A DNA stretch of 60,163 nt from Oscillospiraceae bacterium (lineage in GTDB: Bacteria > Bacillota > Clostridia > Oscillospirales > Oscillospiraceae). How positions within the stretch are numbered: position 1 is the stretch's first letter; every line of letters starts with the position of its first letter. A model generated the notes under the pieces. That model saw only the letters and a program-made list of their open reading frames with translations. It did no database searches and was not told the DNA's origin. The position numbers and the translations under genes were made by a program. Positions 6,849 through 14,363 of the stretch are shown piece after piece. Location of the stretch: contig SVLI01000011.1 in NCBI GenBank assembly GCA_015068035.1, positions 1 through 60,163 of the forward strand, in the 5' to 3' direction.

Positions 6849-9272
6849 TTACAGACTCATCTCCGTGCGGCGGATCAGGTCATCCTGGCAGCCTTTGAAA
6901 ACCTCCACAAAGTAGGCGGAGAAACCGGCCACGCGAACCACGAGATCCTTGTAGTTTTCGGGATGCGCCTGCGCGTCGCGCAGCGTGTCGGAGGAAACGA
7001 TGTTGATCTGCAGCTCCATGCCGCCCCTGTCAAAATAGGTCTCCATGACGCTGCGGAGCTTCATCACACCGTCTGCGCCCTTGAGCGCCGTGGGATGGAA
7101 CTTCATGTTGCAGAGCGTGCCGTTGCCGTAATTGGACTGGTCGAACTTCAGAACCGAGTTCAGGAAGCTCAGCGGGCCGTTTTTGTCCATGCCCTGCACG
7201 CTGGAAATGCCGTCCGTCAGCGGCTCGCCGGCCTTGCGGCCATCGGGTGTTGCCCAGGTGCCGTAGCCGAAGAGCACGTTGGTGGTCACCGGGTAGCAGC
7301 CGGCAGCAAAGTGGTTGCCGCGCGGGCCGGTGGCCGACATGATCGCATTGGCATAGGTATCCGCGGTGAAGCTGATATACTGATCGGCCAGCTCGTCGTT
7401 GTTGCCGTAGCGCGGCACGATGCCGTTGATCTTCTGGCGGAGCTCCTCGTAGCCCTCCCAGTTGTTCACGAGCGCGTCATAAAGCTCTCTCGTGGTGCAG
7501 ATCTTCTCGCGGAAGCAGCAATAGTCGATGACGTTCAGGCTGTCGGCCACGTTGCCGAGCGCGATGCAGCTGTTGCCGGTGGAGTTATACATCGCGCCGC
7601 CGGCCTGGCAATCCTTGCCGTTTTCCATGCAGCCGGCAAGCGTCGCGGACAGCATGGGCAGCGGCGTGTGGAATGCGCTCATGGACTCCCATGCGTTGAT
7701 GCAGGAGCACTGCCACTTGCAGAAGTAGTCAAACTGCGTCTTAACAGCGGCGAGAACCTCTTCCATGCTCTCCATCTCGTAGAGATAGCCGGTGGGCAGG
7801 CCGTACTGCTTCGGCTCCTGGCCGTCCGGATAGTTGAAGCGATAGCCGTTGTTGAGCGCCATGAGGAAAGCGTTGCCGAGGTTGAGGTAGCTCTCCGTGC
7901 CGGTGCCGCCGGGCTGCGCCCATTCATAGCCGCCGACGGACGGCTCCACGCAGCCGTTGAGGCAGTAGTTGCGCGCGTCCTCCAGCGGAATGCCGCGCTT
8001 CATCAAAGCGGCGATGATGACCTTGTCGGACTCAAAGCTGGGCACGCCGCCGGCGATTTTCGTCGTCTCAATCGCGGCCTCCCAAAGCTCAGCCGGGGTG
8101 CCCTCATGGATACGCAGCGCCTGCGGAGGATCGTGCAGGACGAGGCGTCCGGCGGACTGCAGCATCATGTAGGTGACGGGGTTCGTCGCGTCGTTGCCGT
8201 CGCGATCCACGCCGCCGAGCGTCATCAGCTGGCCGGAGGTGTAGCCCGGGCCGGTCTTGGTCGCGCCCTCGGACCAGATTTTGTTGCACTCTGCAACCTT
8301 GAGGTAAAACAGATCCATCAGCTCCTGCGCATACTCGGGCGTGATGGTTCCGTCCTTGATGTCCTGCTCATAATAGCGGCCCAGATACTGGTCCACGCGG
8401 CCGTAGCTGATGCCATGCTGCTGACCGTCCATGCACATGGCGATCTGGTACATGTAGATGCACTGCACCGCATCATGGAAGTTGCGGCAGGGGTTTTTCA
8501 TGATCCAGTTGAGCGTGTCGGCCATCTGCAGAAGCTCCTGCTTGCGCGCCGGATCGGTGCAGGCCTCAGCCTGACGCAGCGCTTCGGCAGCATAACGCTC
8601 GGACCAGTGGATAATGCCCTCGCACACAATGTCAATAGCGCGGTAGAAGTTGTACTGCTGAATCCGATCGCCAAAAATGCCCTCTTCATCGTACTGCTTG
8701 ATCTTTGCCCGCGCTTCATCCCGGATAGCGCCGAAGCCCTTCTGGGTGGCGGTCCAGAAGTTTGCAACAAAGTGGCCGACGGGAGACTCGCAGTTGTCCT
8801 TCGCCTTGAAGCAGACAGAGCCGTTTCCGGCCAGATTGTCCCGATAGAACTGCGGGATATATTCGTCCACGATGGCGCACATGGCGTTCTTATCCCAGAA
8901 ATCGCCGGTTTCCAGAAGATACTTCTCGTCCTCGGGATCGATGTCGTAGGGGTCCACGCTGCGGGTGGGGATAATGCCGGCGCGCAGCTCCTTCATAAAC
9001 CAGTTGAAGCTGGTTTCGGGATAGAGCGCGCAGCAGCGGTAGCTGGCGCCCTGCCAGCCGACGATAACCTCGTCCTCATTGATGAGCACGGGCATATTTT
9101 CAAAAAGATTGCGCAGGTTTTTCGCGCGCTTGAGGATACCGGTGAGCTGGGGATTGTCCATGTAGAACTCGGTAACCAGCCGATAGCGGTTGATGTCGAT
9201 CTTCGGCTTGGTGGTGCGGTATTTTTCACGGATTCTCCGGACGCGATCCGTCACGGGTTTGAGCTGATACAT
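6849..9272 (-). CDS. Glycyl radical enzyme, dehydratase/lyase type (annotated PFL-like)
   Basis: 807 residues, the full length of the pyruvate formate-lyase/glycerol dehydratase superfamily. The active-site loop NYCLNGCVEPSVGG has the thiyl-radical cysteine C441 and acid/base glutamate E443 (GCVEP). That Cys-x-Glu pairing is known from eliminating members such as glycerol/propanediol dehydratase, choline lyase and hydroxyproline dehydratase. Pyruvate formate-lyase instead has two adjacent cysteines, so formate-lyase activity is unlikely. The glycyl-radical site RVAGFSAYF carries G783. The substrate cannot be read. The enzyme is oxygen-sensitive and needs a radical-SAM activase, which is not encoded nearby. 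AAGGAG precedes the start, and a sigma-A promoter lies at 9343-9370. Flanking kinases and a fucose-isomerase-like protein suggest a sugar or diol substrate. Confidence 0.92.
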   Translation of the reverse strand: MYQLKPVTDRVRRIREKYRTTKPKIDINRYRLVTEFYMDNPQLTGILKRAKNLRNLFENMPVLINEDEVIVGWQGASYRCCALYPETSFNWFMKELRAGIIPTRSVDPYDIDPEDEKYLLETGDFWDKNAMCAIVDEYIPQFYRDNLAGNGSVCFKAKDNCESPVGHFVANFWTATQKGFGAIRDEARAKIKQYDEEGIFGDRIQQYNFYRAIDIVCEGIIHWSERYAAEALRQAEACTDPARKQELLQMADTLNWIMKNPCRNFHDAVQCIYMYQIAMCMDGQQHGISYGRVDQYLGRYYEQDIKDGTITPEYAQELMDLFYLKVAECNKIWSEGATKTGPGYTSGQLMTLGGVDRDGNDATNPVTYMMLQSAGRLVLHDPPQALRIHEGTPAELWEAAIETTKIAGGVPSFESDKVIIAALMKRGIPLEDARNYCLNGCVEPSVGGYEWAQPGGTGTESYLNLGNAFLMALNNGYRFNYPDGQEPKQYGLPTGYLYEMESMEEVLAAVKTQFDYFCKWQCSCINAWESMSAFHTPLPMLSATLAGCMENGKDCQAGGAMYNSTGNSCIALGNVADSLNVIDYCCFREKICTTRELYDALVNNWEGYEELRQKINGIVPRYGNNDELADQYISFTADTYANAIMSATGPRGNHFAAGCYPVTTNVLFGYGTWATPDGRKAGEPLTDGISSVQGMDKNGPLSFLNSVLKFDQSNYGNGTLCNMKFHPTALKGADGVMKLRSVMETYFDRGGMELQINIVSSDTLRDAQAHPENYKDLVVRVAGFSAYFVEVFKGCQDDLIRRTEMSL

Positions 9273-9342
9273 AAGCTTCTCCTTCCTGTATACACGAATG
9301 CTGTTTGCAGTTCGATTCTATATTTCAATTTGCACTGTACAT

Positions 9343-9370
9343 ATTCTATCACACGGCGAAAGAATGTCAA
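9343..9370 (-). promoter_or_regulatory. Sigma-A promoter of the glycyl radical enzyme gene
   Basis: Minus strand TTGACA (9365-9370), 16 bp spacer, TAGAAT (9343-9348), about 70 bases before the start codon. It is divergent from the promoter at 9550. The intervening 180 bases hold no gene I can support and could contain a shared operator; I see no clear palindrome there. Confidence 0.75.
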
Positions 9371-9549
9371 CGCTTTGCGCGGGTCTGCCGGTCGATTGCC
9401 CGTGAATATGCCCGCGCGTCCGGAAACATAACCGCACAACAGCCGCCATGCTGCTCCATCCCCCGAAACAGGCATCCTTCCACGCGGCGGCAGCACGTGA
9501 AAGGGCGCGGCTCTTCCCGCTTTTCCGCAAAAAGTGTCGCTTCTTTGCA

Positions 9550-9578
9550 TTTACATTTTGCGCGAAGTTTGCTATACT
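9550..9578 (+). promoter_or_regulatory. Sigma-A promoter of the FGGY kinase gene
   Basis: TTTACA (9550-9555), 17 bp, TATACT (9573-9578), about 40 bases before the start codon of the kinase. Confidence 0.8.
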
Positions 9579-9618
9579 GCTTAAAAAGCATCCATTCCGG
9601 TGTTTGGAGGAAAAGAGC

Positions 9619-11091
9619 ATGTTGTACATCGGCATCGACCTCGGCACCTCATCCACAAAGCTGCTGCTGATGGATGAGGCCGGCACAATCCTGAACTGCA
9701 TTTCAAAATCCTACCCGCTGGAATTTCCCAAACCGGGCTGGAGCCAGCAAAATCCCGGGGACTGGAAAGATGCGGTCTTTGAAGGCATCCCCGAGCTTTT
9801 GGCGGGGCATGACGCCGCCGCGGTTGCGGGCATCGGCGTCGGCGGGCAGATGCACGGGCTTGTGATTCTGGACGAGCGCGACGAGGTAATCCGCCCAGCG
9901 ATCCTGTGGAACGATGGCCGGACGCAAAAGCAAACGGATTTCCTTAACGGCATCGGAAAGCAGCAGCTCTCCGCACTCACCGGCAACATCGCCTTTGCGG
10001 GCTTCACCGCGCCGAAGCTTCTGTGGCTGCGGGAGAACGAGCCGGAGAACTTTGAAAAAATCCGGAAGATCATGCTTCCAAAAGATTATGTAAACTACAT
10101 TCTCACGGGCGTCCATTGCACGGACTGCTCCGACGCAAGCGGAATGCTCCTGCTTGACGTGGAGCACCGGCGCTGGTCGCAGGAGATGCTTGACATCTGC
10201 GGCATTGCCGATGCGCAGCTTCCGCAGCTGTTTGAAAGTTATGAGGTCGTCGGCACGCTGTTGCCCTCCGTTGCTGCTCAACTCGGCCTGCCGGAGAGCG
10301 TCCGGGTCTGCGCCGGCGCGGGCGACAATGCCGCCGCGGCGGTCGGCACCGGCACGGTCGGCGAGGGCGGTTGTAACATCTCCCTCGGCACTTCGGGCAC
10401 CATCTTTATCTCGAGCGAGCATTTCTGCGTCGACCCGAACAACGCGCTGCACGCTTTCGCGCACGCGGACGGAAGCTATCACCTGCTCGGCTGTATGCTC
10501 TCGGCGGCAAGCTGCAACAAGTGGCTGATGGACGAGGTCTATCGCACGGAGGACTATGCCGCCGCGCAGGCAGAGATCTCCGAAGATATGCTCGGGGAGA
10601 ACCGCGTGTTTTTCCTGCCCTATCTCATGGGCGAGCGCAGCCCGATTAACGACACGGACGCCCGCGGCGCTTTCATCGGCCTGACCATGGCAACAAGCCG
10701 CGCCGAGCTCACGCTCGCGGTGCTGGAGGGCGTCGCCTTCGCGATAAGGGACAGTTTTGAGGTCGCGCGTTCGCTGGGTCTTGACATCCGCCGCTCTATG
10801 CTCTGCGGCGGCGGCGCGAAAAGCGCGCTTTGGCAAAAGATCATGGCAAATGTTTTGAACGTCGAGCTGACGCTGCCTGTTTCCGAGGAGGGTCCCGCCA
10901 TGGGCGGCGCGATGCTGGCCATGGTGGCCTGCGGGGAATACGCCAGCGTCCGCGAGGCTTGCAGCGCGCTGGTGCAGGTGCGCGAAACCATCCGCCCCGA
11001 GCCCGAACTGGCCGCGCGCTATGAGGCGCGGTATGCGCAGTTCCGCAAGCTTTATCCCGCACTGCGGGATGTTTTTCCCCAGCTTCTGTAA
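9619..11091 (+). CDS. xylB: FGGY-family sugar kinase, xylulokinase-like
   Basis: 490 residues, normal for xylulokinase. The N-terminal ATPase fold starts IGIDLGTSSTKLLLMD; GIGVGGQMHGLVILD and RPAILWNDGRTQ are hallmarks of xylulokinases, with the catalytic aspartate in the latter. The C-terminal half has FLPYLMGERSPINDTDARGAF and the nucleotide-binding CGGGAKSALWQKIMANVLN. The start at 9619 is set by GGAGG at 9606-9610. It is followed after ~80 bases by the fucose-isomerase-like gene and is divergent from the glycyl radical enzyme. The expected reaction is phosphorylation of D-xylulose or a related ketose supplied by the isomerase-like protein. FGGY specificity varies, so the substrate is provisional. 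Confidence 0.88.
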   Translation: MLYIGIDLGTSSTKLLLMDEAGTILNCISKSYPLEFPKPGWSQQNPGDWKDAVFEGIPELLAGHDAAAVAGIGVGGQMHGLVILDERDEVIRPAILWNDGRTQKQTDFLNGIGKQQLSALTGNIAFAGFTAPKLLWLRENEPENFEKIRKIMLPKDYVNYILTGVHCTDCSDASGMLLLDVEHRRWSQEMLDICGIADAQLPQLFESYEVVGTLLPSVAAQLGLPESVRVCAGAGDNAAAAVGTGTVGEGGCNISLGTSGTIFISSEHFCVDPNNALHAFAHADGSYHLLGCMLSAASCNKWLMDEVYRTEDYAAAQAEISEDMLGENRVFFLPYLMGERSPINDTDARGAFIGLTMATSRAELTLAVLEGVAFAIRDSFEVARSLGLDIRRSMLCGGGAKSALWQKIMANVLNVELTLPVSEEGPAMGGAMLAMVACGEYASVREACSALVQVRETIRPEPELAARYEARYAQFRKLYPALRDVFPQLL

Positions 11092-11127
11092 AGCGAAAAC
11101 ATATCCATCCCGAAATGTACACACTGC

Positions 11128-11145
11128 CGCTCCCGCGCGGGAGCG
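11128..11145. repeat. 18-bp perfect palindrome between kinase and isomerase-like genes
   Basis: CGCTCCCGCGCGGGAGCG is its own reverse complement. It lies 37 bases after the kinase stop and 25 bases before the next start. There is no T-run, so it is not an obvious terminator. It could be an mRNA processing or stabilising hairpin or a protein-binding site. Confidence 0.6.
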
Positions 11146-11170
11146 AGCTTAAATAAGTGAGGTAAGCCTT

Positions 11171-12658
11171 ATGATGACAAACATCCCCGAAGTCAAGCTC
11201 GGCATCATTGCCGTGTCGCGTGACTGCTTCATCGTCTCCCTGTCGGAGCGCCGCAGAGCGGCGATCACCGCGGCCTGTACCGCCGGAAAAACCGAGATCT
11301 ACGAGTGCAAAACCACCGTGGAATGCGAGCTGGACGTGCTCAAAGCGCTGGACGAGGTCAAGGCCGCGGGCTGCAACGCGCTCGTCGTCTTCCTTGGCAA
11401 CTTCGGCCCCGAAACGCCGGAGACGCTGATTGCCCAGAAGTTTGACGGTCCCTGCATGTATGTGGCCGCCGCCGAGGGCGACGGTGACCTGATCGACGGA
11501 CGCGGCGACGCCTACTGCGGCATGCTCAACTGCTCCTACAATCTCGGCATGCGTCACATCCAGGCCTATATCCCCGAGTATCCGGTCGGCACGGCGGAGG
11601 ATATCGCCGGCATGATCGCGGACTTTGTTCCGATCGCCCGCGCCGTCATCGGCGTGAAGAACCTGAAGATCATCACCTTCGGCCCCCGTCCGCAGGACTT
11701 CTTTGCCTGCAACGCGCCGATCAAGGGTCTGTATGAACTCGGCGTGGAGATCGAGGAAAACAGCGAGCTCGACCTGCTGATCTCCTACAAGGCGCACGCG
11801 GGCGACGAGCGCATCCCCACCGTCTGCGCAGACATGGCCGCCGAGATGGGCGAGGGCAAATATTATCCCGCTCTGCTCGAGCGCATGGCGCAGTTTGAGC
11901 TGACGCTGCTTGACTGGGCCGAGGCGCACAAGGGCACGCGCAAGTATGTTGCCTTTGCGGATAAGTGCTGGCCCGCCTTCCCCGAGTCCTTCGGCTTCGA
12001 GCCTTGTTATGTAAACTCCCGTCTGGCCTCCCGCGGCATCCCCGTCTCCTGCGAGGTTGATATTTACGGCGCGCTGAGCGAGTACATCGGCGCCTGCATC
12101 TCCGCGGACGCTGTGACGCTGCTGGACATCAACAACTCCGTGCCGAAGAGCCTCTACGAGGCGGAGATCGCCGGCAAGTTCCCCTACGCGCTGACGGATA
12201 CCTTCATGGGCTTCCATTGCGGCAACACCCCGCAGTGCAAGCTCTGCGCCAACCGCTCCATCAAGTATCAGCTCATCCAGCACCGTCTGCTTGAGCCGCA
12301 GGGCAGCGAACCGGACTTCACCCGCGGCACGCTGGAGGGTGACATCGCCGCCAGCGACATCACCTTCTATCGCCTGCAGTGCGACAGCGAGGGCGTTCTG
12401 CGCGCCTACATCGCCGAGGGCGAGGTTCTGCCGGTGGCGACAGGCTCCTTCGGCGGCATCGGCGTCTTTGCCATCCCGGAGATGGGCCGCTTCTATCGCC
12501 ACGTTCTGATCGGCAAGCGCTACCCGCACCACGGCGCAGTCGCTTTCGGCCACTACGGCAAGGCCCTGTTCGAGGTGATGAAGTTCCTCGGCGTTTCGGA
12601 CATTGCGTACAATCAGCCCAAGTCTCTGCCCTACCCGACTGAGAATCCCTTTGCGTAA
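11171..12658 (+). CDS. L-fucose/L-arabinose isomerase family protein
   Basis: 495 residues. The overall layout is that of the fucose isomerase-like superfamily: an N-terminal Rossmann-like part (VVFLGNFGPETPETLIAQ, TFGPRPQDFFACNAPIKGLY), a middle domain with CWPAFPESFGFEPCYVNSRL and CEVDIYGALSEYI, and a C-terminal beta domain with FHCGNTPQCKLC. These enzymes interconvert aldoses and ketoses using Mn2+ with acidic ligands; E and D of the CEVD segment are plausible ligands. The cysteine-rich CGNTPQCKLC segment is frequent in the uncharacterised branch, so true fucose or arabinose isomerase activity is not assured. A weak GAGGT site precedes two adjacent ATGs. It forms a unit with the kinase upstream and ends at a strong terminator. 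Confidence 0.85.
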   Translation: MMTNIPEVKLGIIAVSRDCFIVSLSERRRAAITAACTAGKTEIYECKTTVECELDVLKALDEVKAAGCNALVVFLGNFGPETPETLIAQKFDGPCMYVAAAEGDGDLIDGRGDAYCGMLNCSYNLGMRHIQAYIPEYPVGTAEDIAGMIADFVPIARAVIGVKNLKIITFGPRPQDFFACNAPIKGLYELGVEIEENSELDLLISYKAHAGDERIPTVCADMAAEMGEGKYYPALLERMAQFELTLLDWAEAHKGTRKYVAFADKCWPAFPESFGFEPCYVNSRLASRGIPVSCEVDIYGALSEYIGACISADAVTLLDINNSVPKSLYEAEIAGKFPYALTDTFMGFHCGNTPQCKLCANRSIKYQLIQHRLLEPQGSEPDFTRGTLEGDIAASDITFYRLQCDSEGVLRAYIAEGEVLPVATGSFGGIGVFAIPEMGRFYRHVLIGKRYPHHGAVAFGHYGKALFEVMKFLGVSDIAYNQPKSLPYPTENPFA

Positions 12659-12673
12659 GCAAATAACATAAAA

Positions 12674-12716
12674 AACGCCCGCAGCGAGTTTGTGCCTCGC
12701 TGCGGGCGTTTTTTGT
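12674..12716 (+). terminator. Intrinsic terminator of the kinase/isomerase unit
   Basis: AACGCCCGCAGCGAG (12674-12688) pairs perfectly with CTCGCTGCGGGCGTT (12696-12710), followed by TTTTGTTT. Confidence 0.93.
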
Positions 12717-12775
12717 TTATGGGCGGATCGAGATATATTCATTCCGCGCGCAGTGGAAGTCCGCCCGCCAACAGA

Positions 12776-12958
12776 TCATCTTATGTATGGCCAAATAATA
12801 TCATCTGCACTTCCGGTTGCAGACCAGTATGGCCCCCAGTCAGACAAAACCCAGTTGCCTTCTTGTTTCTCAAAGCGAAGAACCGCTCCGCCCTTTTTGT
12901 CGGGAGCCACAAAGTATACGCCCGCTGCAGATTCGGATTTGCATATGTACGTTTTGCG
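12776..12958 (-). pseudogene. C-terminal fragment of a gene, cut off at repeat copy A
   Basis: On the minus strand a frame ending at TGA 12776-12778 reads KTYICKSESAAGVYFVAP, then GGAVLRFEKQEGNWVLSDWG, then YWSATGSADDIIWPYIR. The alternation of hydrophobic residues and tryptophans looks like a genuine globular domain end. Upstream the frame runs into the ~126-bp repeat and meets a TGA within it, so no start or N-terminal part remains. I read it as the 3' end of a gene (perhaps an immunity-type or housekeeping small protein; family not recognised) truncated by, or joined to, the repeat. It shares a WVLSDW-like segment with the toxin-tip fragment at 13443. Confidence 0.5.
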
Positions 12959-13075
12959 GTCTTTTCAGCTGTATTTGACCGCCGCGCCGAAAGTCGATTT
13001 GCGCCGCGTTTTTTCTCTCCCGGGGATGGAATTCCATCCCCCGGGTGCTTTGGTTTGCGCAGCCGGACAAGGCTG
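12949..13075. repeat. ~126-bp dispersed repeat, copy A, with imperfect palindrome
   Basis: This stretch aligns end to end with 13568-13693: ACGTTTTGCGG, TCGATTTGCGCC, GGGGATGGAATTCCATCCCC and GCTTTGGTTTGCGCAGCCG are shared. The centre, 13019-13045, is the same palindrome as in copy B but with one extra C. Both copies have the same orientation and each sits directly against the broken end of a minus-strand gene fragment. Confidence 0.8.
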
Positions 13076-13212
13076 CTGTCAGGTTTGGCGGTGCTTAATA
13101 GGGTTAGGCTTTACGGGAGCCCCCCCATGTCTTGCGTCGAAACCTTTAAGGGCTTGGGATTGTTCCAACAAACTGCCTTTTGTCCCCCAAATACGATGCT
13201 TGCTGGTATACG

Positions 13213-13440
13213 TCATTTTACATATATGCTGTAAAGTTTATCAAACAAATACTGTAAAGCATTACTTTCTGAAGGGAAACCCATACAATTGTATTCTTTT
13301 CCTCTTTCTCTGTAAAAGACTTCCCATCGAAAATAGTTTTTTCTAATGCAATAACCCTCTTCTATAGGATCATCAAACAATACAAGATTTTGGTTAATAT
13401 TGTGTTTTTGTAGGAGTTCTAAAAATTCTGCTTTTGTCAT
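13213..13440 (-). CDS. Small immunity-protein-like gene (Imm59-like by eye)
   Basis: 75 residues beginning MTKAEFLELLQKHNINQNLV, with FDDPIEEGYCIRKNYFRWEV, FYRERGKEYNCMGFPSES and ALQYLFDKLYSIYVK. Small size, soluble acidic character and the WEVFYRERG...F..E..A..Y pattern resemble bacterial immunity proteins of polymorphic toxin systems, in particular what I recall of the Imm59 group; this needs a profile search. The start ATG at 13440 follows GAGGG by about seven bases. It lies two bases after the stop of a toxin-tip-like fragment in the same orientation, the standard toxin-then-immunity order. The gene is intact although its neighbours are broken, as expected for an orphan immunity gene kept for protection. 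Confidence 0.6.
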   Translation of the reverse strand: MTKAEFLELLQKHNINQNLVLFDDPIEEGYCIRKNYFRWEVFYRERGKEYNCMGFPSESNALQYLFDKLYSIYVK

Positions 13441-13442
13441 AA

Positions 13443-13568
13443 TCAACCCTCGAAAATTTTTATAACACCGTCACGAATCAATTGGTCAAGTGGAGTACTG
13501 AGTTTTACTGAATGCCTCCTCCAATCTGACAAAACCAAGGAGCTACTCGCCCTGCTAAAACATTTTAA
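13443..13568 (-). pseudogene. C-terminal tip fragment of a polymorphic-toxin-like protein
   Basis: On the minus strand an in-frame stretch ending at TGA 13443-13445 reads SSLVLSDWRRHSVKLSTPLD then QLIRDGVIKIFEG. WRRHSV.LSTPL..LI.DG resembles the last residues of nuclease-type toxin C-termini as I know them, and it is followed at once by the immunity-like gene. Upstream it runs into repeat copy B, in frame but without recognisable protein sequence, so most of the toxin is missing. No start codon with a ribosome binding site is visible. The toxin assignment rests on the short tail and on gene order. Confidence 0.45.
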
Positions 13569-13693
13569 CGTTTTGCGGCCTTTTCGGCTGTTCTTGGCCG
13601 CCGCTCCGGGAATCGATTTGCGCCATGTTTTTCTTAATCCCGGGGATGGAATTCCATCCCCGGGAGCTTTGGTTTGCGCAGCCGAACAGGCTG
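13568..13693. repeat. ~126-bp dispersed repeat, copy B, with perfect 26-bp palindrome
   Basis: Second copy of the repeat at 12949-13075, same orientation. Its centre, 13639-13664, is the perfect palindrome CCCGGGGATGGAA followed by TTCCATCCCCGGG. GGCCTTTTCGGCTG near the left end and CAGCCGAACAGGCT at the right end are imperfectly inverted, so the whole unit could fold into a large hairpin. No transposase gene is present. Confidence 0.8.
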
Positions 13694-13737
13694 ATGTGGA
13701 GAACCGTTCCCCGTGTTAATTTAGAGCCGTACCCCTC

Positions 13738-14331
13738 TCAGTTTTTATCCCACGAGTGCTGCCAGTGTAATGTCTCCCGATCCGCGTCCGTCAGGTACGG
13801 ATCGATCAATTCGTAGAATATAGGATCATTCTTCACCTTAATACCATTAACAACAACACTCTCGTCGCGAACCAGATTACAGGCATAAATTTTCAGCAAG
13901 ATTTCCCCGTCTTCGCGCTCTAAGATATAAACCATGCGCAGAAACCCCAGGATCCGCCCGCCGCGGCCGGAGACTGCCGAATGGACGGTTTCCGGACATA
14001 GATCGTCTGCATCCAGTTCTCTAAACTGCTCTGCATGGGCAGACAGTTCCTCTGCACCCACTTCAATCTGCGTGCCAGCATCGTTGTTACAGAACTTCTT
14101 TAGCTGCTCCAGGGTACAGATCGGCGCGCGGGTCACGATCGCAGGGCTTATGTAATAAATCGTCAGCTTCAGATCGTCCGGGGCGCCGTCATCGAAAGCC
14201 GCCTCATAGGCATGCAGCGCAAGATTCAGGCTCACTCTCGGTATACCGCGGTTAGCCAGCCAGACGGACTGGCAAGTAATCGCAGCCGAAAGCAAAACCG
14301 AAAGCACTATGATGATCCACTTGTGTTTCAC
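13738..14331 (-). CDS. Membrane-anchored hypothetical protein
   Basis: About 197 residues. One N-terminal membrane helix (WIIIVLSVLLSAAITCQSVWL) is followed by an extracytoplasmic domain with no recognised motif; it contains ISPAIVTRAPICTLEQLKKF, RILGFLRMVYILEREDGEIL and a C-terminal acidic helix ending in HSWDKN. A GTG at 14331 is preferred as start because GGAGG is seven bases upstream, whereas the TTG at 14337 is too close. It is followed in the same direction by the repeat locus and preceded by the glycosyltransferase-like gene with a ~32-base gap, so the two may be co-transcribed. Confidence 0.65.
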   Translation of the reverse strand: MKHKWIIIVLSVLLSAAITCQSVWLANRGIPRVSLNLALHAYEAAFDDGAPDDLKLTIYYISPAIVTRAPICTLEQLKKFCNNDAGTQIEVGAEELSAHAEQFRELDADDLCPETVHSAVSGRGGRILGFLRMVYILEREDGEILLKIYACNLVRDESVVVNGIKVKNDPIFYELIDPYLTDADRETLHWQHSWDKN

Positions 14332-14363
14332 AGGCAAACCTCCCGCAAGCTATAGAAGTCTGC

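Noticed and set aside
12870-13070. Minus-strand 66-codon frame over repeat copy A
   Set aside because: The equivalent frame in copy B is not preserved as a whole (it changes at the palindrome), so the repeat is conserved as DNA, not as this peptide.
12690-13346. Plus-strand open frames across the repeat locus
   Set aside because: They start inside the terminator at 12674-12716, run across repeat copy A and lack protein-like composition. The minus-strand readings are far more convincing.
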